Below, piece after piece: positions 15,230 to 23,372 of a stretch of 53,543 nt of DNA. The position numbers and the translations under genes are program-made. The notes beneath the pieces are model-generated. The model saw nothing but the letters and a program-made list of their open reading frames with translations. It made no database searches and had not been told where the DNA came from. The DNA is from Iamia sp035765045 (GTDB lineage: Bacteria > Actinomycetota > Acidimicrobiia > Acidimicrobiales > Iamiaceae): assembly GCA_035765045.1 (NCBI GenBank), contig DASTYI010000121.1, positions 1-53,543 of the forward strand, read 5' to 3'. How positions within the stretch are numbered: position 1 is the stretch's first letter; every line of letters starts with the position of its first letter.

Positions 15230-16462
15230 GTGACGGCGCTGCGGGCGGCGGAGCCCTTCCGGCTGGGGCCGCTGACGCTCCGGAACCGGATCACCAAGGC
15301 GGCCACGTTCGAGGGCGTGATGCCCAAGGGCCGGGTCACCGAGGAGCTGATCGCCTTCCACCGCCGGGTCGCCGCCGGCGGCGCCGCCCTCACCACCGTC
15401 GCCTACTGCGCCGTCGCCCCCGGCGGTCGCACCCAGCGCCACACCCTGGTGATGGACGACGCCCTCGTCCCCGACCTGCGCCGGCTGACCGACGCCGTCC
15501 ACGCCGAGGGGGCGGCGGCGTCGGCCCAGCTCGGCCACGCCGGGCTGGTCGCCAACGTCCGCTCCAACGGCTGCCCGACCCTCGCCCCGAGCGCCCGGTT
15601 CAGCGCCCCGGCCATGACCCGGGTGCCGGCCGCCACCCGGGCCCAGCTCGACGAGGTGGTCGGGATGTTCCGGCGGGCGGCCCGCGTGGCGGTGGCGGCG
15701 GGCTTCGACGCCGTCGAGATCCACCTCGGCCACGGCTACCTGCTCAGCTCGTTCCTCAGCCCCGACCTCAACCGCCGGCGTGACGACTACGGCGGCGACA
15801 TCGAGGCCCGCAGCCGCTTCCCCCGCCGGGTCGTGGCCGCCGTGCGGGACGAGGTGGGCGACGCCATCGCCGTCACCGCCAAGCTCGGCATGGTCGACGG
15901 CCCGGCCGACGGGCTCGCCGTCGAGGACAGCCTCGTCGTCGCCCGGCTGCTGGAGGCCGACGGCCACCTCGACGCCCTCCAGCTCACCGCCGGCTCCTCG
16001 CTGCGCGACTCGATGTACCTGTTCCGGGGCGACGTGCCGCTCGACGAGATGGTGGCGGCGCAGCCCCGCCTCGTCGGCCTCGGGCTCCGCCTGGTCAGCG
16101 GGCGGATGTTCCCGCGCTACCCGTTCGAGGAGGCCTACCTGCTGCCCCTCGCCCGGCGCTTCCGGGCCGCCCTGACCATGCCGCTGACGCTGCTCGGCGG
16201 GATCAACCGGCTCGACACGATCGAGGACGGCCTGGCCGAGGGCTTCGACCTGGTGGCGATGGGCCGGGCCCTGCTGATCGAGCCCGACCTGCCGAACCGG
16301 ATGCTGGCCGGGGCGGCGTCGGCGGGCACCTGCACCCACTGCAACCGCTGCATGCCGACGATCTACTCGGGCACCCGCTGCGTCGTCACCCACCCCGACG
16401 TCCCGGCCCGCCCCACGCCGGTCGGGCGCTCGGCCAGCCCGGCGGCGACGGTCGCCAGGTAG
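15230..16462 (+). CDS. NADH:flavin oxidoreductase (old yellow enzyme/DCR-type barrel)
   Basis: A protein of 410 aa, GTG start. The FMN barrel shows RLGPLTLRNRI at the N-terminus, AQLGHAG, AGFDAVEIHLGHGYLLSSFL with the substrate-binding His, SPDLNRRRDDYGG and LLGGINR. Near the end, Cys368, Cys371, Cys374 and Cys384 lie in CTHCNRC...TRC, reminiscent of the 4Fe-4S site of 2,4-dienoyl-CoA reductase-type enzymes. However, the FAD and NAD domains that normally follow are absent, so an external reductase would be needed. The last 100 nt overlap the convergent gene's 3' end. Confidence 0.85.
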   Translation: MTALRAAEPFRLGPLTLRNRITKAATFEGVMPKGRVTEELIAFHRRVAAGGAALTTVAYCAVAPGGRTQRHTLVMDDALVPDLRRLTDAVHAEGAAASAQLGHAGLVANVRSNGCPTLAPSARFSAPAMTRVPAATRAQLDEVVGMFRRAARVAVAAGFDAVEIHLGHGYLLSSFLSPDLNRRRDDYGGDIEARSRFPRRVVAAVRDEVGDAIAVTAKLGMVDGPADGLAVEDSLVVARLLEADGHLDALQLTAGSSLRDSMYLFRGDVPLDEMVAAQPRLVGLGLRLVSGRMFPRYPFEEAYLLPLARRFRAALTMPLTLLGGINRLDTIEDGLAEGFDLVAMGRALLIEPDLPNRMLAGAASAGTCTHCNRCMPTIYSGTRCVVTHPDVPARPTPVGRSASPAATVAR

Positions 16463-16965
16463 GCCGCCGTTGGCGCGGCCCGGGGGAGGGGCTGGGCGGT
16501 GGTGACGGTGAGGGCCGGGGTGCCGTCGAGGTCGGGCAGCCGCAGGACGGTGTCGTACCAGCCGCCGCCGACCGCCAGCGTGGCGCCGATCGGCAGGGCC
16601 GGCGCCGCGGCCAGGTCGGGGACGGCGCCGAGCCGGGCCTCCTGGGCGACCAGCCCGGCCACCTGGTCGAGCCCGAGCAGCCACGCCCGGGCCGGGGTGG
16701 CGGTGCCGGGCGTCGGGGCGAGGTCGAGGAAGGCGACGCCCCCGCCCCAGCGGCGGGACCGGCCCCGGTGGGTGACGGCCCGGTCGAGGGCGAGCCAGCG
16801 GTCGGCCCGGGGCGGGGTGGCATCGGCGCAGCCCCGGTGGGCGCCGAAGGGCCCGCCCGGCCCGTCCCCCTCCAGGTAGGCCCGCAGCCGCGCCCCCGCC
16901 ATGTTCGACCCGTAGGCCACGTACCAGACGAGCCCCGCCCGAACCGGTGTCACCTGAGGGACCAT
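16363..16965 (-). CDS. gamma-glutamylcyclotransferase-like protein
   Basis: A protein of 200 aa. The N-terminal VWYVAYGSNMAGARL is the signature of the GGCT fold, with Y-G-S-N binding the substrate carboxylate. GRSRRWGGGVAFLDLAP and ARAWLLGLDQVAGLVAQEA follow, the latter carrying the conserved Glu. It is often mislabelled histone deacetylase in databases. The start is uncertain: ATG 16965 lies in the loop of a palindrome (16940-16991), and GTG 16953 is an alternative. Its 3' end overlaps the convergent OYE-like gene by 100 nt. Confidence 0.75.
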   Translation of the reverse strand: MVPQVTPVRAGLVWYVAYGSNMAGARLRAYLEGDGPGGPFGAHRGCADATPPRADRWLALDRAVTHRGRSRRWGGGVAFLDLAPTPGTATPARAWLLGLDQVAGLVAQEARLGAVPDLAAAPALPIGATLAVGGGWYDTVLRLPDLDGTPALTVTTAQPLPRAAPTAAYLATVAAGLAERPTGVGRAGTSGWVTTQRVPE

Positions 16966-16991
16966 CCGCTCGCCCTGGTGACACCGGTTCG
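16940..16991. repeat. palindrome with 15-nt arms overlapping a gene start
   Basis: CGAACCGGTGTCACC (16940-16954) and its exact complement GGTGACACCGGTTCG (16977-16991) flank a 22-nt loop. The loop contains the annotated ATG of the GGCT-like gene, and the left arm lies within its first codons, so the element may have shaped the N-terminus or may hide translation of the mRNA. Confidence 0.75.
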
Positions 16992-17006
16992 AGGGGGGTG
17001 TGGGGG

Positions 17007-17717
17007 TCACTGGACGAGGGCGAGGGTGAAGCCGTCCCAGCCCTTGCTGCCGACGGTCTGGAGGGCGGTGGCGTCGAGGCGGGGGTCGGCGGCGATGGCC
17101 TCGTGGAGCCGGCGGATGCCGAGGACCCGGTCGTCGGTGGCGTGCTCGTCGGCCACGGCGCCGCCCCGGACGGTGTTGTCGACGACGATCACCGTGCCCG
17201 GGCGGCCCAGGGCCACGGCGTGGTCGACGTACTCGGCGCCGCGCTGCTTGTCGGCGTCGACGAAGACGAGGTCGAACGGCGGGCCGCCCTCGCGGCGCAG
17301 GGCGGCGAGGGTCGTGAGGGCGTCGCCGACCCGGATGTCGACCCGGTCGCCGGCACCGGCCCGGTCGATGTTGGCCTGGGCCACGGCGGCGTGGCGGGGC
17401 TCGATCTCCAGGGTGACCAGCTCGCCGTCGGGCGGCAGGGCCCGGGCCAGCCAGATCGTGCTGTAGCCGGCCAGCGTGCCGACCTCCAGGATGCGGCGGG
17501 CGCCGATGGCCCGGCCCAGCAGGTGGAGGAGCTTGCCCTGGTTGGCGGCGACCTGGATGGCCGGGATGTCGGCGGCGTCGCTGGCGTCGAGGGCGGCGTC
17601 GAGGGCCGCGTCGGTGGGGACGAGGACCCCCTCCAGGTAGGCGTCGACCGCGTCCCAACGGGCCTGCTGCGGGTCGGGCTCGGGCTCGGCCGGGGGGTCG
17701 AAGAGCGAGGCGGTCAC
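17007..17717 (-). CDS. class I SAM O-methyltransferase (type 3, metal-dependent)
   Basis: A protein of 236 aa from GTG 17717, chosen because CAGACT (17729-17724, minus strand) lies 6 nt upstream and a longer frame would run into the divergent GH1 gene. SAM motif ILEVGTLAGYSTIWLA, acidic LVTLEIEP, and the metal-binding pair in VFVDADKQRG and IVVDNTV identify the catechol/caffeoyl-CoA O-methyltransferase-like family, which methylates a hydroxyl of small aromatics with Mg2+. The substrate is unknown. The end KGWDGF.LA is typical of the family. Confidence 0.88.
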   Translation of the reverse strand: MTASLFDPPAEPEPDPQQARWDAVDAYLEGVLVPTDAALDAALDASDAADIPAIQVAANQGKLLHLLGRAIGARRILEVGTLAGYSTIWLARALPPDGELVTLEIEPRHAAVAQANIDRAGAGDRVDIRVGDALTTLAALRREGGPPFDLVFVDADKQRGAEYVDHAVALGRPGTVIVVDNTVRGGAVADEHATDDRVLGIRRLHEAIAADPRLDATALQTVGSKGWDGFTLALVQ

Positions 17718-17772
17718 CCCGCCAGTCTGGCCGGTCTGGCCGGCGACCCGGCCGGGCTGCGAGGCTCCCGCG

Positions 17773-19062
17773 GTGGGAGAGCTGACGCGAGACGACTTCG
17801 GGGGCGACGACTTCACGTGGGGGGTGGCGCACGCCGCCTACCAGGTGGAGGGGGCGTGGGACGCCGACGACAAGGGCCCGTCGATCTGGGACACCTTCAC
17901 CCACGGCGGCGGCCGGGTCTCGGACCGGACCAACGGCGACGTGGCGACCGACTTCTACCACCGCTACCCCGAGGACCTGGACCTGGTGAAGGGGATGGGC
18001 TTCGACGCCCAGCGGTTCTCGATCAGCTGGCCCCGGGTGCTGCCCGACGGGATCGGCCGGGTCAGCACCAAGGGCCTCGACTTCTACGACCGGGTGGTCG
18101 ACGCCTGCCTGGAGCGCGGCATCGAGCCGTGGGTGACGCTGTACCACTGGGACCTCCCCGAGCGGCTCAACGAGCGGGGTGGCTGGGCCATGCGCGAGAG
18201 CGTCGACTGGTTCGGCGAGCTGGCCACCGCCGTCGCCGGCCGCATCGGCGACCGGGTCGACCGCTGGATGGTGTTCAACGAGCCGGGCACCTTCCTGCCC
18301 TTCGGCTACCTCGTCGGCGGCCACGCCCCCGGCGTCCGCAGCCTGCGCGCCTTCCAGGCCGCCGTCCACCACGTCGGCCTGGCCCAGGGCCGGGGCGCCG
18401 CCGCCATCCGGGCCGCCGTGCCCGACGCCTCCAAGGTCAAGGTCGGGACGACCCACATCTTCACCCCGCCCGAGGTGAAGGGGGACTCGGTGTTCCACCG
18501 CCGGGCCGCCCGGGCCTTCGACGCGGCGATGAACCGGGTCTACGTCGAGCCCAGCTTCGGGCTCGGCTACCCGACGGCCGACTCGCCGCTGCTCAAGGGG
18601 ATCGAGCGCTTCGTCCAGGGGGACGACATGGACGACCTGGTCGTCGACTTCGACTTCCTCGGCGTGCAGTACTACCAGCGGTTCGCGGTGGCGGCCGTCC
18701 CGGTGCCGGGGCTGCGCTTCGTCCCCCTGTTCCGCAAGGACCACAAGCGCTTCGACATCACCGCCATGGGCTGGGAGGTCCACCCGAGCGGCCTGTACGA
18801 CGTGATCGCCGCCGCCCACGCCTACGGCAAGGTGCCCGAGCTGTTCGTCACCGAGAACGGCGCCGCCTACCCCGACCACCTGGTCGACGGGCGGGTCCGC
18901 GACGTCCGCCGCACCGCCTACTACCAGGACCACCTGGCCGAGGTGGCCCGGGCCCGGCGCGACGGCATCCCCGTCAACGGCTACTTCTGCTGGTCCTACT
19001 GCGACAACTTCGAGTGGGACGCCGGGCTCCGCCCCCGCTTCGGCCTGGTCCACGTCGACTAA
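17773..19062 (+). CDS. GH1 beta-glucosidase, C-terminus lost to an in-frame TAA
   Basis: 429 aa are encoded before the stop. The N-terminus FTWGVAHAAYQVEGAWD is the GH1 signature. The acid/base is Glu170 in VFNEPG and the nucleophile is Glu361 in VTENGA, with the aglycone Trp region in CWSYCDNFEWDAG. At 19060-19062 TAA replaces the codon for the conserved Tyr of LVHVDY.TQ.RT.KDS. The frame then continues 26 more codons to TGA 19141-19143 and encodes the expected tail with RTVKDSGYWFSQL. So this is a recent nonsense mutation or a sequencing error. The catalytic residues are retained. GTG 17773 has GAGGCT 6 nt upstream. Confidence 0.85.
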   Translation: MGELTRDDFGGDDFTWGVAHAAYQVEGAWDADDKGPSIWDTFTHGGGRVSDRTNGDVATDFYHRYPEDLDLVKGMGFDAQRFSISWPRVLPDGIGRVSTKGLDFYDRVVDACLERGIEPWVTLYHWDLPERLNERGGWAMRESVDWFGELATAVAGRIGDRVDRWMVFNEPGTFLPFGYLVGGHAPGVRSLRAFQAAVHHVGLAQGRGAAAIRAAVPDASKVKVGTTHIFTPPEVKGDSVFHRRAARAFDAAMNRVYVEPSFGLGYPTADSPLLKGIERFVQGDDMDDLVVDFDFLGVQYYQRFAVAAVPVPGLRFVPLFRKDHKRFDITAMGWEVHPSGLYDVIAAAHAYGKVPELFVTENGAAYPDHLVDGRVRDVRRTAYYQDHLAEVARARRDGIPVNGYFCWSYCDNFEWDAGLRPRFGLVHVD

Positions 19063-19143
19063 GCAACCCAGCGCCGCACGGTGAAGGACTCCGGCTACTG
19101 GTTCAGCCAGCTCCTCGGCGGCACCGTCACCCCACCCGACTGA
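19063..19143 (+). pseudogene. severed 3' end of the GH1 beta-glucosidase
   Basis: An in-frame continuation after TAA 19060-19062. It encodes the family's C-terminal helix (QRRTVKDSGYWFSQLLGG) and ends at TGA 19141, overlapping the convergent LLM gene's 3' end by 17 nt. Confidence 0.75.
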
Positions 19144-19987
19144 CCACCTCGCCGAACCGGTCGACCAGGGCGGGGAGGTCGACGGCGCCGCCGCGGGGGT
19201 TGACGACGACGTCGGTGACGCCGGCGGCGAGGAGAGCGGGCAGGGTCTCCAGGGCGGCGTCGACGGGGGCCCGGACGAGCAGGGTGGACGGGTCGCGACC
19301 GGCCTCGGCGTAGGCGGCCCGGAGCCGCTCGACGCCGGCGGCGATGGGGTCGAGCGTCGCCCCCATGATCGGGATCCAGCCGTCGCCCAGGGTGACGATG
19401 CGGTGGAGGTTGCGCTCGTGGAGGGTGCCCGAGAACAGCACCGGGACCGGTCGCTGGACGGGCAGGGGCAACGAGAGGATCTCGGCGAAGGCGACGGTCG
19501 GGAGGTCGACCGTGACCGGCCCGTCGGCCTCCCACAGCGCCCGGCAGGCGGCGATGCCGTCGGTCAGCCGGGCCCCCCGCTCCGCCCACGGGACGCCGGC
19601 GGCCTCCAGCTCCTCGCGCTGCCAGCCGGTGCCGACGCCGAGGTCGACCCGCCCGCCCGACAGCACGTCGAGGGTGGCGACCGCCTTGGCCAGCACCACC
19701 GCCGGGCGCACCGGGGCGATGAGGATGCCGGTGCCGAGCCGCAGCCGCTCGGTGACGGCGGCGACGGCGGTCAGCACGTGGAGGGGGTCGAGCCAGGGGG
19801 CGTCGTCGGGCACCGGGAACGGGCCGGTCGGGTAGCGGTCGGTGCGGGGCCCGATGGCGACGTGGTCGACCACGACGACCCCGTCGATGCCGACCGCCTC
19901 CGCCTCCCGGGCCTGGTCGAGCAACCGTCGCCAGTCACCGCCCAGCGAGGATCCGAAGGACGGCAGGGTCAGGTGGAGGCGGGGCAC
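19127..19987 (-). CDS. LLM-class F420-dependent oxidoreductase
   Basis: A protein of 286 aa with the luciferase-like TIM barrel: an N-terminal PSFGSSLGGDWRRLLDQARE, VVVDHVAI, LGTGILIAPVRPAVVLAKAVATLD and GGRVDLGVGTGWQREE. These are the hallmarks of the TIGR03619-type subgroup. F420 rather than FMN is the likely cofactor, from family knowledge. GTG 19987 is supported by CACCAT 6 nt upstream on the minus strand. The substrate is unknown. Confidence 0.87.
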   Translation of the reverse strand: MPRLHLTLPSFGSSLGGDWRRLLDQAREAEAVGIDGVVVVDHVAIGPRTDRYPTGPFPVPDDAPWLDPLHVLTAVAAVTERLRLGTGILIAPVRPAVVLAKAVATLDVLSGGRVDLGVGTGWQREELEAAGVPWAERGARLTDGIAACRALWEADGPVTVDLPTVAFAEILSLPLPVQRPVPVLFSGTLHERNLHRIVTLGDGWIPIMGATLDPIAAGVERLRAAYAEAGRDPSTLLVRAPVDAALETLPALLAAGVTDVVVNPRGGAVDLPALVDRFGEVVSRVG

Positions 19988-20003
19988 CGGCCCATGGTGG
20001 CGC

Positions 20004-21995
20004 TCAGGCGAAGCGCTTGCGGTACTCGGCCGAGGCGAAGAACTGGGCGACGAGGCGCTGGATGGAGACGCCCCGGCGGATCTCGGCCACCCAGAAGGCC
20101 AGGCCGCCCGGGTCGGGCGAGCGGCGCAGCAGGCCGGCGTAGGTCATCGTCACGTCGACCGTCGGGCGCAGGTACGTCACCGCGGCGGGGAGCGAGACGA
20201 TGGCGGCCATGACGTCGGCCCGGGTCGCCGTCCTCGCCCCGAGCTTGCCGGCCCACTCTGACCGGAAGGCGGCGGCCGGCGCCTCGCCGGTGGCGTCGCG
20301 GTGCGCCTTGTCGACGAAGGCGGCGTCGCCCAGGGCGCCGTAGCGGGTGGCGAAGGCGGGCTTGGCGCAGACGTCGGCGGCCACCGCGGCCAGCGCCTCG
20401 CGCCGCCGGACCCGCGTCGCCCACCCCATCAGGTCGGCGAACGCCGGCGGGGCGCCGAAGGCGGCCAGGGCCAGCCGGGCCGCCGGGCTGACGGCCACGC
20501 CGAACTCGGCCGAGGCCAGGAAGGAGTGGACCACCCAGCTGATCGACCGCCGCCCCGAGGTCAGCTCCCCGCTCCAGAAGGTGACGCCGCCCTCGTCGGC
20601 CACCCGGCCCAGCAGGTCGATGTACTGCTGGCGCACGAGGGTCTTGGCGTCGGGGAACGGTCGCCACGGGCTGGGCGTCGTCGGCGGCGGGGTCGAGGGC
20701 CCGCCGGGGCTGGCCCGGAACAGCTTCAGGTCCTCGTAGGTGCCGCCCAGCACGGTGGTGCTGCCGCCGGCCAGCCAGCCGTCGACCACCGAGGCGTAGT
20801 ACGACCGCAGGTCGACGTGGACCTTGAGGTCGCCGCTGCTGGTCAGGTCGGACAGCAGCGGCTGCTGGCCGTAGAGCCCGCCCTTGACGTTGTCGCCGAT
20901 CACCAGCTGGGGGGCGGCGGTGCCGTGGTCGGTGCCGCCCGAGCCGTTGGCCCGCACGGTGCGGCCGAACTCGGAGAAGGTCATCAGGGTGACCTGGTCG
21001 CGCAGCTCGGGCTTCAGGGTGGCGAAGAAGGCCTCGATGGCGTCGTCGAGCTGGGTGAGGAGGTTGGGGTAGGCCCAGCCCATCCCGTCGTGGAGGTCGT
21101 AGGAGCCGTGAGCGGCCGACACGACCCGCAGCCCGAGGTCGGCGTTGATCAGCCGGGCGGCGAGGGTGAGGTCGGGGAGCAGCCCGCCGCCGGAGGGCAG
21201 GGCCGGCGTGTAGAGGGGGGCGAGCCGGGTGGCGAGGTCCATGGCGTCGGCCCCGGTGTCGGCCACCAGGTCGGCCAGCCGGCCCTTGCCGGTCGTCCCC
21301 GCCCCCATGGCCTTGATGGCGTCGTAGACGGGCTTCTGCCACGGCTCGCGCTGGTCGGCCCCGTAGATGTTGCCGCCCCGGTCCATGGCGGTGACGACGG
21401 CGCTGGCGCCCCGCACGTGGAGCGGCACCGACGGCCCGATCTGGACCGCCCGCAGCCCGCCGGCCGACTCGGGGACGCCGTCGAGCCAGCGCCCCACCCA
21501 GCCGGTGGTGCGACCCGAGCCCGAGGTGCCGGCCATCCACGTGGCCGTCGACGAGAAGTGCGAGTAGTCGGGCGTGGTCTGGCCCACACCCCGGACGACG
21601 GCGACCTTGCCGGCGTCGTAGCGGGCCTTGAGCTTGGGCAGCCGGGGGTTGAGGACGAGGCCGTCGGCCAGGGTGAGCCCGCCGGTGACCGCCAAGCCGC
21701 CCCGGACGGTGCGGTAGCGGCCGTGGTCGGGGTGGTCGGCGCCGGGGGCGACCATGCTCATCCCGTCGTTGCCGCCGCCGAGCTGGAGGACGACGAGGAC
21801 GCCGTCGCGTGGCCCGATCGGCGTCGCCGCCGCGGCCATGGCGTCCATCCACCCCGGCAGGGCGGGGGCCAGGGCGGCACCGCCGGCCACGGCCAGGGCG
21901 CCCTGGAGGAAGCGGCGCCGGGCGACCTGGCCGGGGATGGCCGCGGCCGGGACGCTGAGGATCTCCTGGATCTCTTCGTACTCGAGGTCGGGCAT
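20004..21995 (-). CDS. DUF1501 protein with Tat signal and C-terminal DUF4214 repeats
   Basis: A protein of 663 aa. Residues 26-40 are a twin-arginine type signal (RRRFLQGALAVAGGA). DUF1501 (about 60-430) belongs to the alkaline-phosphatase-like superfamily and shows VVLQLGGGNDGMSMVAP, SHFSSTATWM and MTFSEFGRTVRANGSGGTDH. After a Pro/Thr linker, two DUF4214-like segments (VRQQYIDLLGRVADEGGVTFW at about 460 and TYAGLLRRSPDPGGLAFW at about 625) probably mediate attachment or interaction outside the cell. It starts 3 nt after the DUF1800 stop, the usual gene pair. Confidence 0.88.
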   Translation of the reverse strand: MPDLEYEEIQEILSVPAAAIPGQVARRRFLQGALAVAGGAALAPALPGWMDAMAAAATPIGPRDGVLVVLQLGGGNDGMSMVAPGADHPDHGRYRTVRGGLAVTGGLTLADGLVLNPRLPKLKARYDAGKVAVVRGVGQTTPDYSHFSSTATWMAGTSGSGRTTGWVGRWLDGVPESAGGLRAVQIGPSVPLHVRGASAVVTAMDRGGNIYGADQREPWQKPVYDAIKAMGAGTTGKGRLADLVADTGADAMDLATRLAPLYTPALPSGGGLLPDLTLAARLINADLGLRVVSAAHGSYDLHDGMGWAYPNLLTQLDDAIEAFFATLKPELRDQVTLMTFSEFGRTVRANGSGGTDHGTAAPQLVIGDNVKGGLYGQQPLLSDLTSSGDLKVHVDLRSYYASVVDGWLAGGSTTVLGGTYEDLKLFRASPGGPSTPPPTTPSPWRPFPDAKTLVRQQYIDLLGRVADEGGVTFWSGELTSGRRSISWVVHSFLASAEFGVAVSPAARLALAAFGAPPAFADLMGWATRVRRREALAAVAADVCAKPAFATRYGALGDAAFVDKAHRDATGEAPAAAFRSEWAGKLGARTATRADVMAAIVSLPAAVTYLRPTVDVTMTYAGLLRRSPDPGGLAFWVAEIRRGVSIQRLVAQFFASAEYRKRFA

Positions 21996-21998
21996 CGC

Positions 21999-23294
21999 TC
22001 AGGCCGCCTGGAAGTCGGGGGACATCATCATCAGGACCACGAGCGACGGCTGGATGGCCCAGCCCCGCCGGGCCGCCTGCTCGCCGCGCACGTAGGCCTC
22101 GACGGCGGCCCGGGTGGCGGGGGAGGGATCGGCGATGCCGAAGCGGTCGAAGGCCATCTGGGCCGCCGCCGCCGGGGTCATCCGGTCGGCCCCGGCGAAG
22201 ATGCCGCGGTCGCGGGCCTGCCACTGGCAGTGGGCCGCGAACTGGCCGCGGCCCCACGTGGTCGACGTGGCCACCCAGCCGTCGTTGGCCCGCCAGCCGC
22301 CGACGTTGGGCGGGGCGTAGAGGTACTGGCCGGCCCGCTCGACGAACCACTCGGGCCGGGCGACGCGGGCCGGCAGGCCGAGGACCTTCATCGTGGCCGC
22401 CACCCACTCGACCGGGCTGCGGAGGAGGCCGGTCCGGACCGCCGGCGAGCGGAACTCGGGGTGCAGGAAGATGGCCCGCACCAGCGCCTTGATCTCCATG
22501 TTCGCGGCGACGAAGGCGGCGGCGAGGGCGTCGATCACCTCGGCCCCCGGCGCCGGACCGGCGAGGAAGGCCCACAGCTTGGTGGCGATGAAGCGGGCGC
22601 AGGCCTGCTGCTTCGACCCCCGCACCATCTCGGTGATCGTCTCGGGCCCGTCCCAGCTCCTCGTGATGCCCCAGATCGTCTTCTGGCCGTTGTCGTGGCG
22701 GCCCGGGTACCAGATGTAGGTCTCCCCGACGCTGTCGTAGCCGTGGCCGGTCCAGGCCCGCGCCATCTCGGCCACGTCGGCCTCGGTGTACTGGCCCTGG
22801 CCGAGGAGGAAGAGCTCCATCAGCTCGCGGGCGAAGTTCTCGTTGGGGTTGCCGACGACGTTCGACTCGTTGTCGAGGTAGACCAGCATCGCCGGCGTCT
22901 TGGCCATGGCCTGGGCCAGGGTGTGGAGGTCGCCGAGGGCGTGGGCCCGGTAGGTCTGGACCTGCTTGAAGACCAGCCGCGGCACCATCTTCTCGACGCT
23001 GCTGACGAAGACGCCGTGCCAGAAGAGCGTCATCTTCTCGACGATCGGCGTCGGTGACGTCGCCATCCGGTCGAGCCAGTACTGCACCCCGGTCACCCAC
23101 GGCGGGTACCACTCGTCCTCGCGGTCCTCGACCCCCTCGGGGGTCACGTCGGGCGGGTCGGCCGAGGTGTCGAGGACGCGGTCGACCACGGCCTCCCAGC
23201 TGGGCCGGGCCATCAGGGTGTCGATCTCGGTCGCCGTCCCGCCGAAGCCGGCCCGTCGGAGGAGATGGGCGACATCCGCGCGCGTGAAGTCCAT
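21999..23294 (-). CDS. DUF1800 family protein
   Basis: A protein of 431 aa with all DUF1800 landmarks: HLLRRAGFGGTATEID at the N-terminus, MTLFWHGVFVSS, NENFARELMELFLLGQGQYTE and ARAWTGHGY, FLHPEFRS, YAPPNVGGW. No signal peptide or TM is visible although its partner DUF1501 carries a Tat signal, so it may be exported as a complex with it or stay inside. The function of the pair is unknown; in other bacteria it accompanies surface-associated or polysaccharide-linked proteins. Confidence 0.88.
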   Translation of the reverse strand: MDFTRADVAHLLRRAGFGGTATEIDTLMARPSWEAVVDRVLDTSADPPDVTPEGVEDREDEWYPPWVTGVQYWLDRMATSPTPIVEKMTLFWHGVFVSSVEKMVPRLVFKQVQTYRAHALGDLHTLAQAMAKTPAMLVYLDNESNVVGNPNENFARELMELFLLGQGQYTEADVAEMARAWTGHGYDSVGETYIWYPGRHDNGQKTIWGITRSWDGPETITEMVRGSKQQACARFIATKLWAFLAGPAPGAEVIDALAAAFVAANMEIKALVRAIFLHPEFRSPAVRTGLLRSPVEWVAATMKVLGLPARVARPEWFVERAGQYLYAPPNVGGWRANDGWVATSTTWGRGQFAAHCQWQARDRGIFAGADRMTPAAAAQMAFDRFGIADPSPATRAAVEAYVRGEQAARRGWAIQPSLVVLMMMSPDFQAA

Positions 23295-23312
23295 CCCGAC
23301 TCGCGTCGGCCA

Positions 23313-23341
23313 CTCTCCGCGAGGTTGAAGGTGACGGAGAG
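23313..23341. promoter_or_regulatory. inverted repeat upstream of the DUF1800 operon
   Basis: CTCTCCG (23313-23319) and CGGAGAG (23335-23341) are separated by 15 nt, within 20-50 nt of the start at 23294. It could be an operator or a weak terminator of the gene ending at 23373. Confidence 0.35.
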
Positions 23342-23372
23342 CGGTTGAGTCGGATGACCCAGGCGGGTCGGG

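Noticed and set aside
19969..23313. A very long open frame antisense to the DUF1501/DUF1800 genes
   Set aside because: Its translation is Arg/Pro/Gly-rich with no domains; such frames are a by-product of high GC and the true genes are the conserved family proteins on the same strand in another frame.
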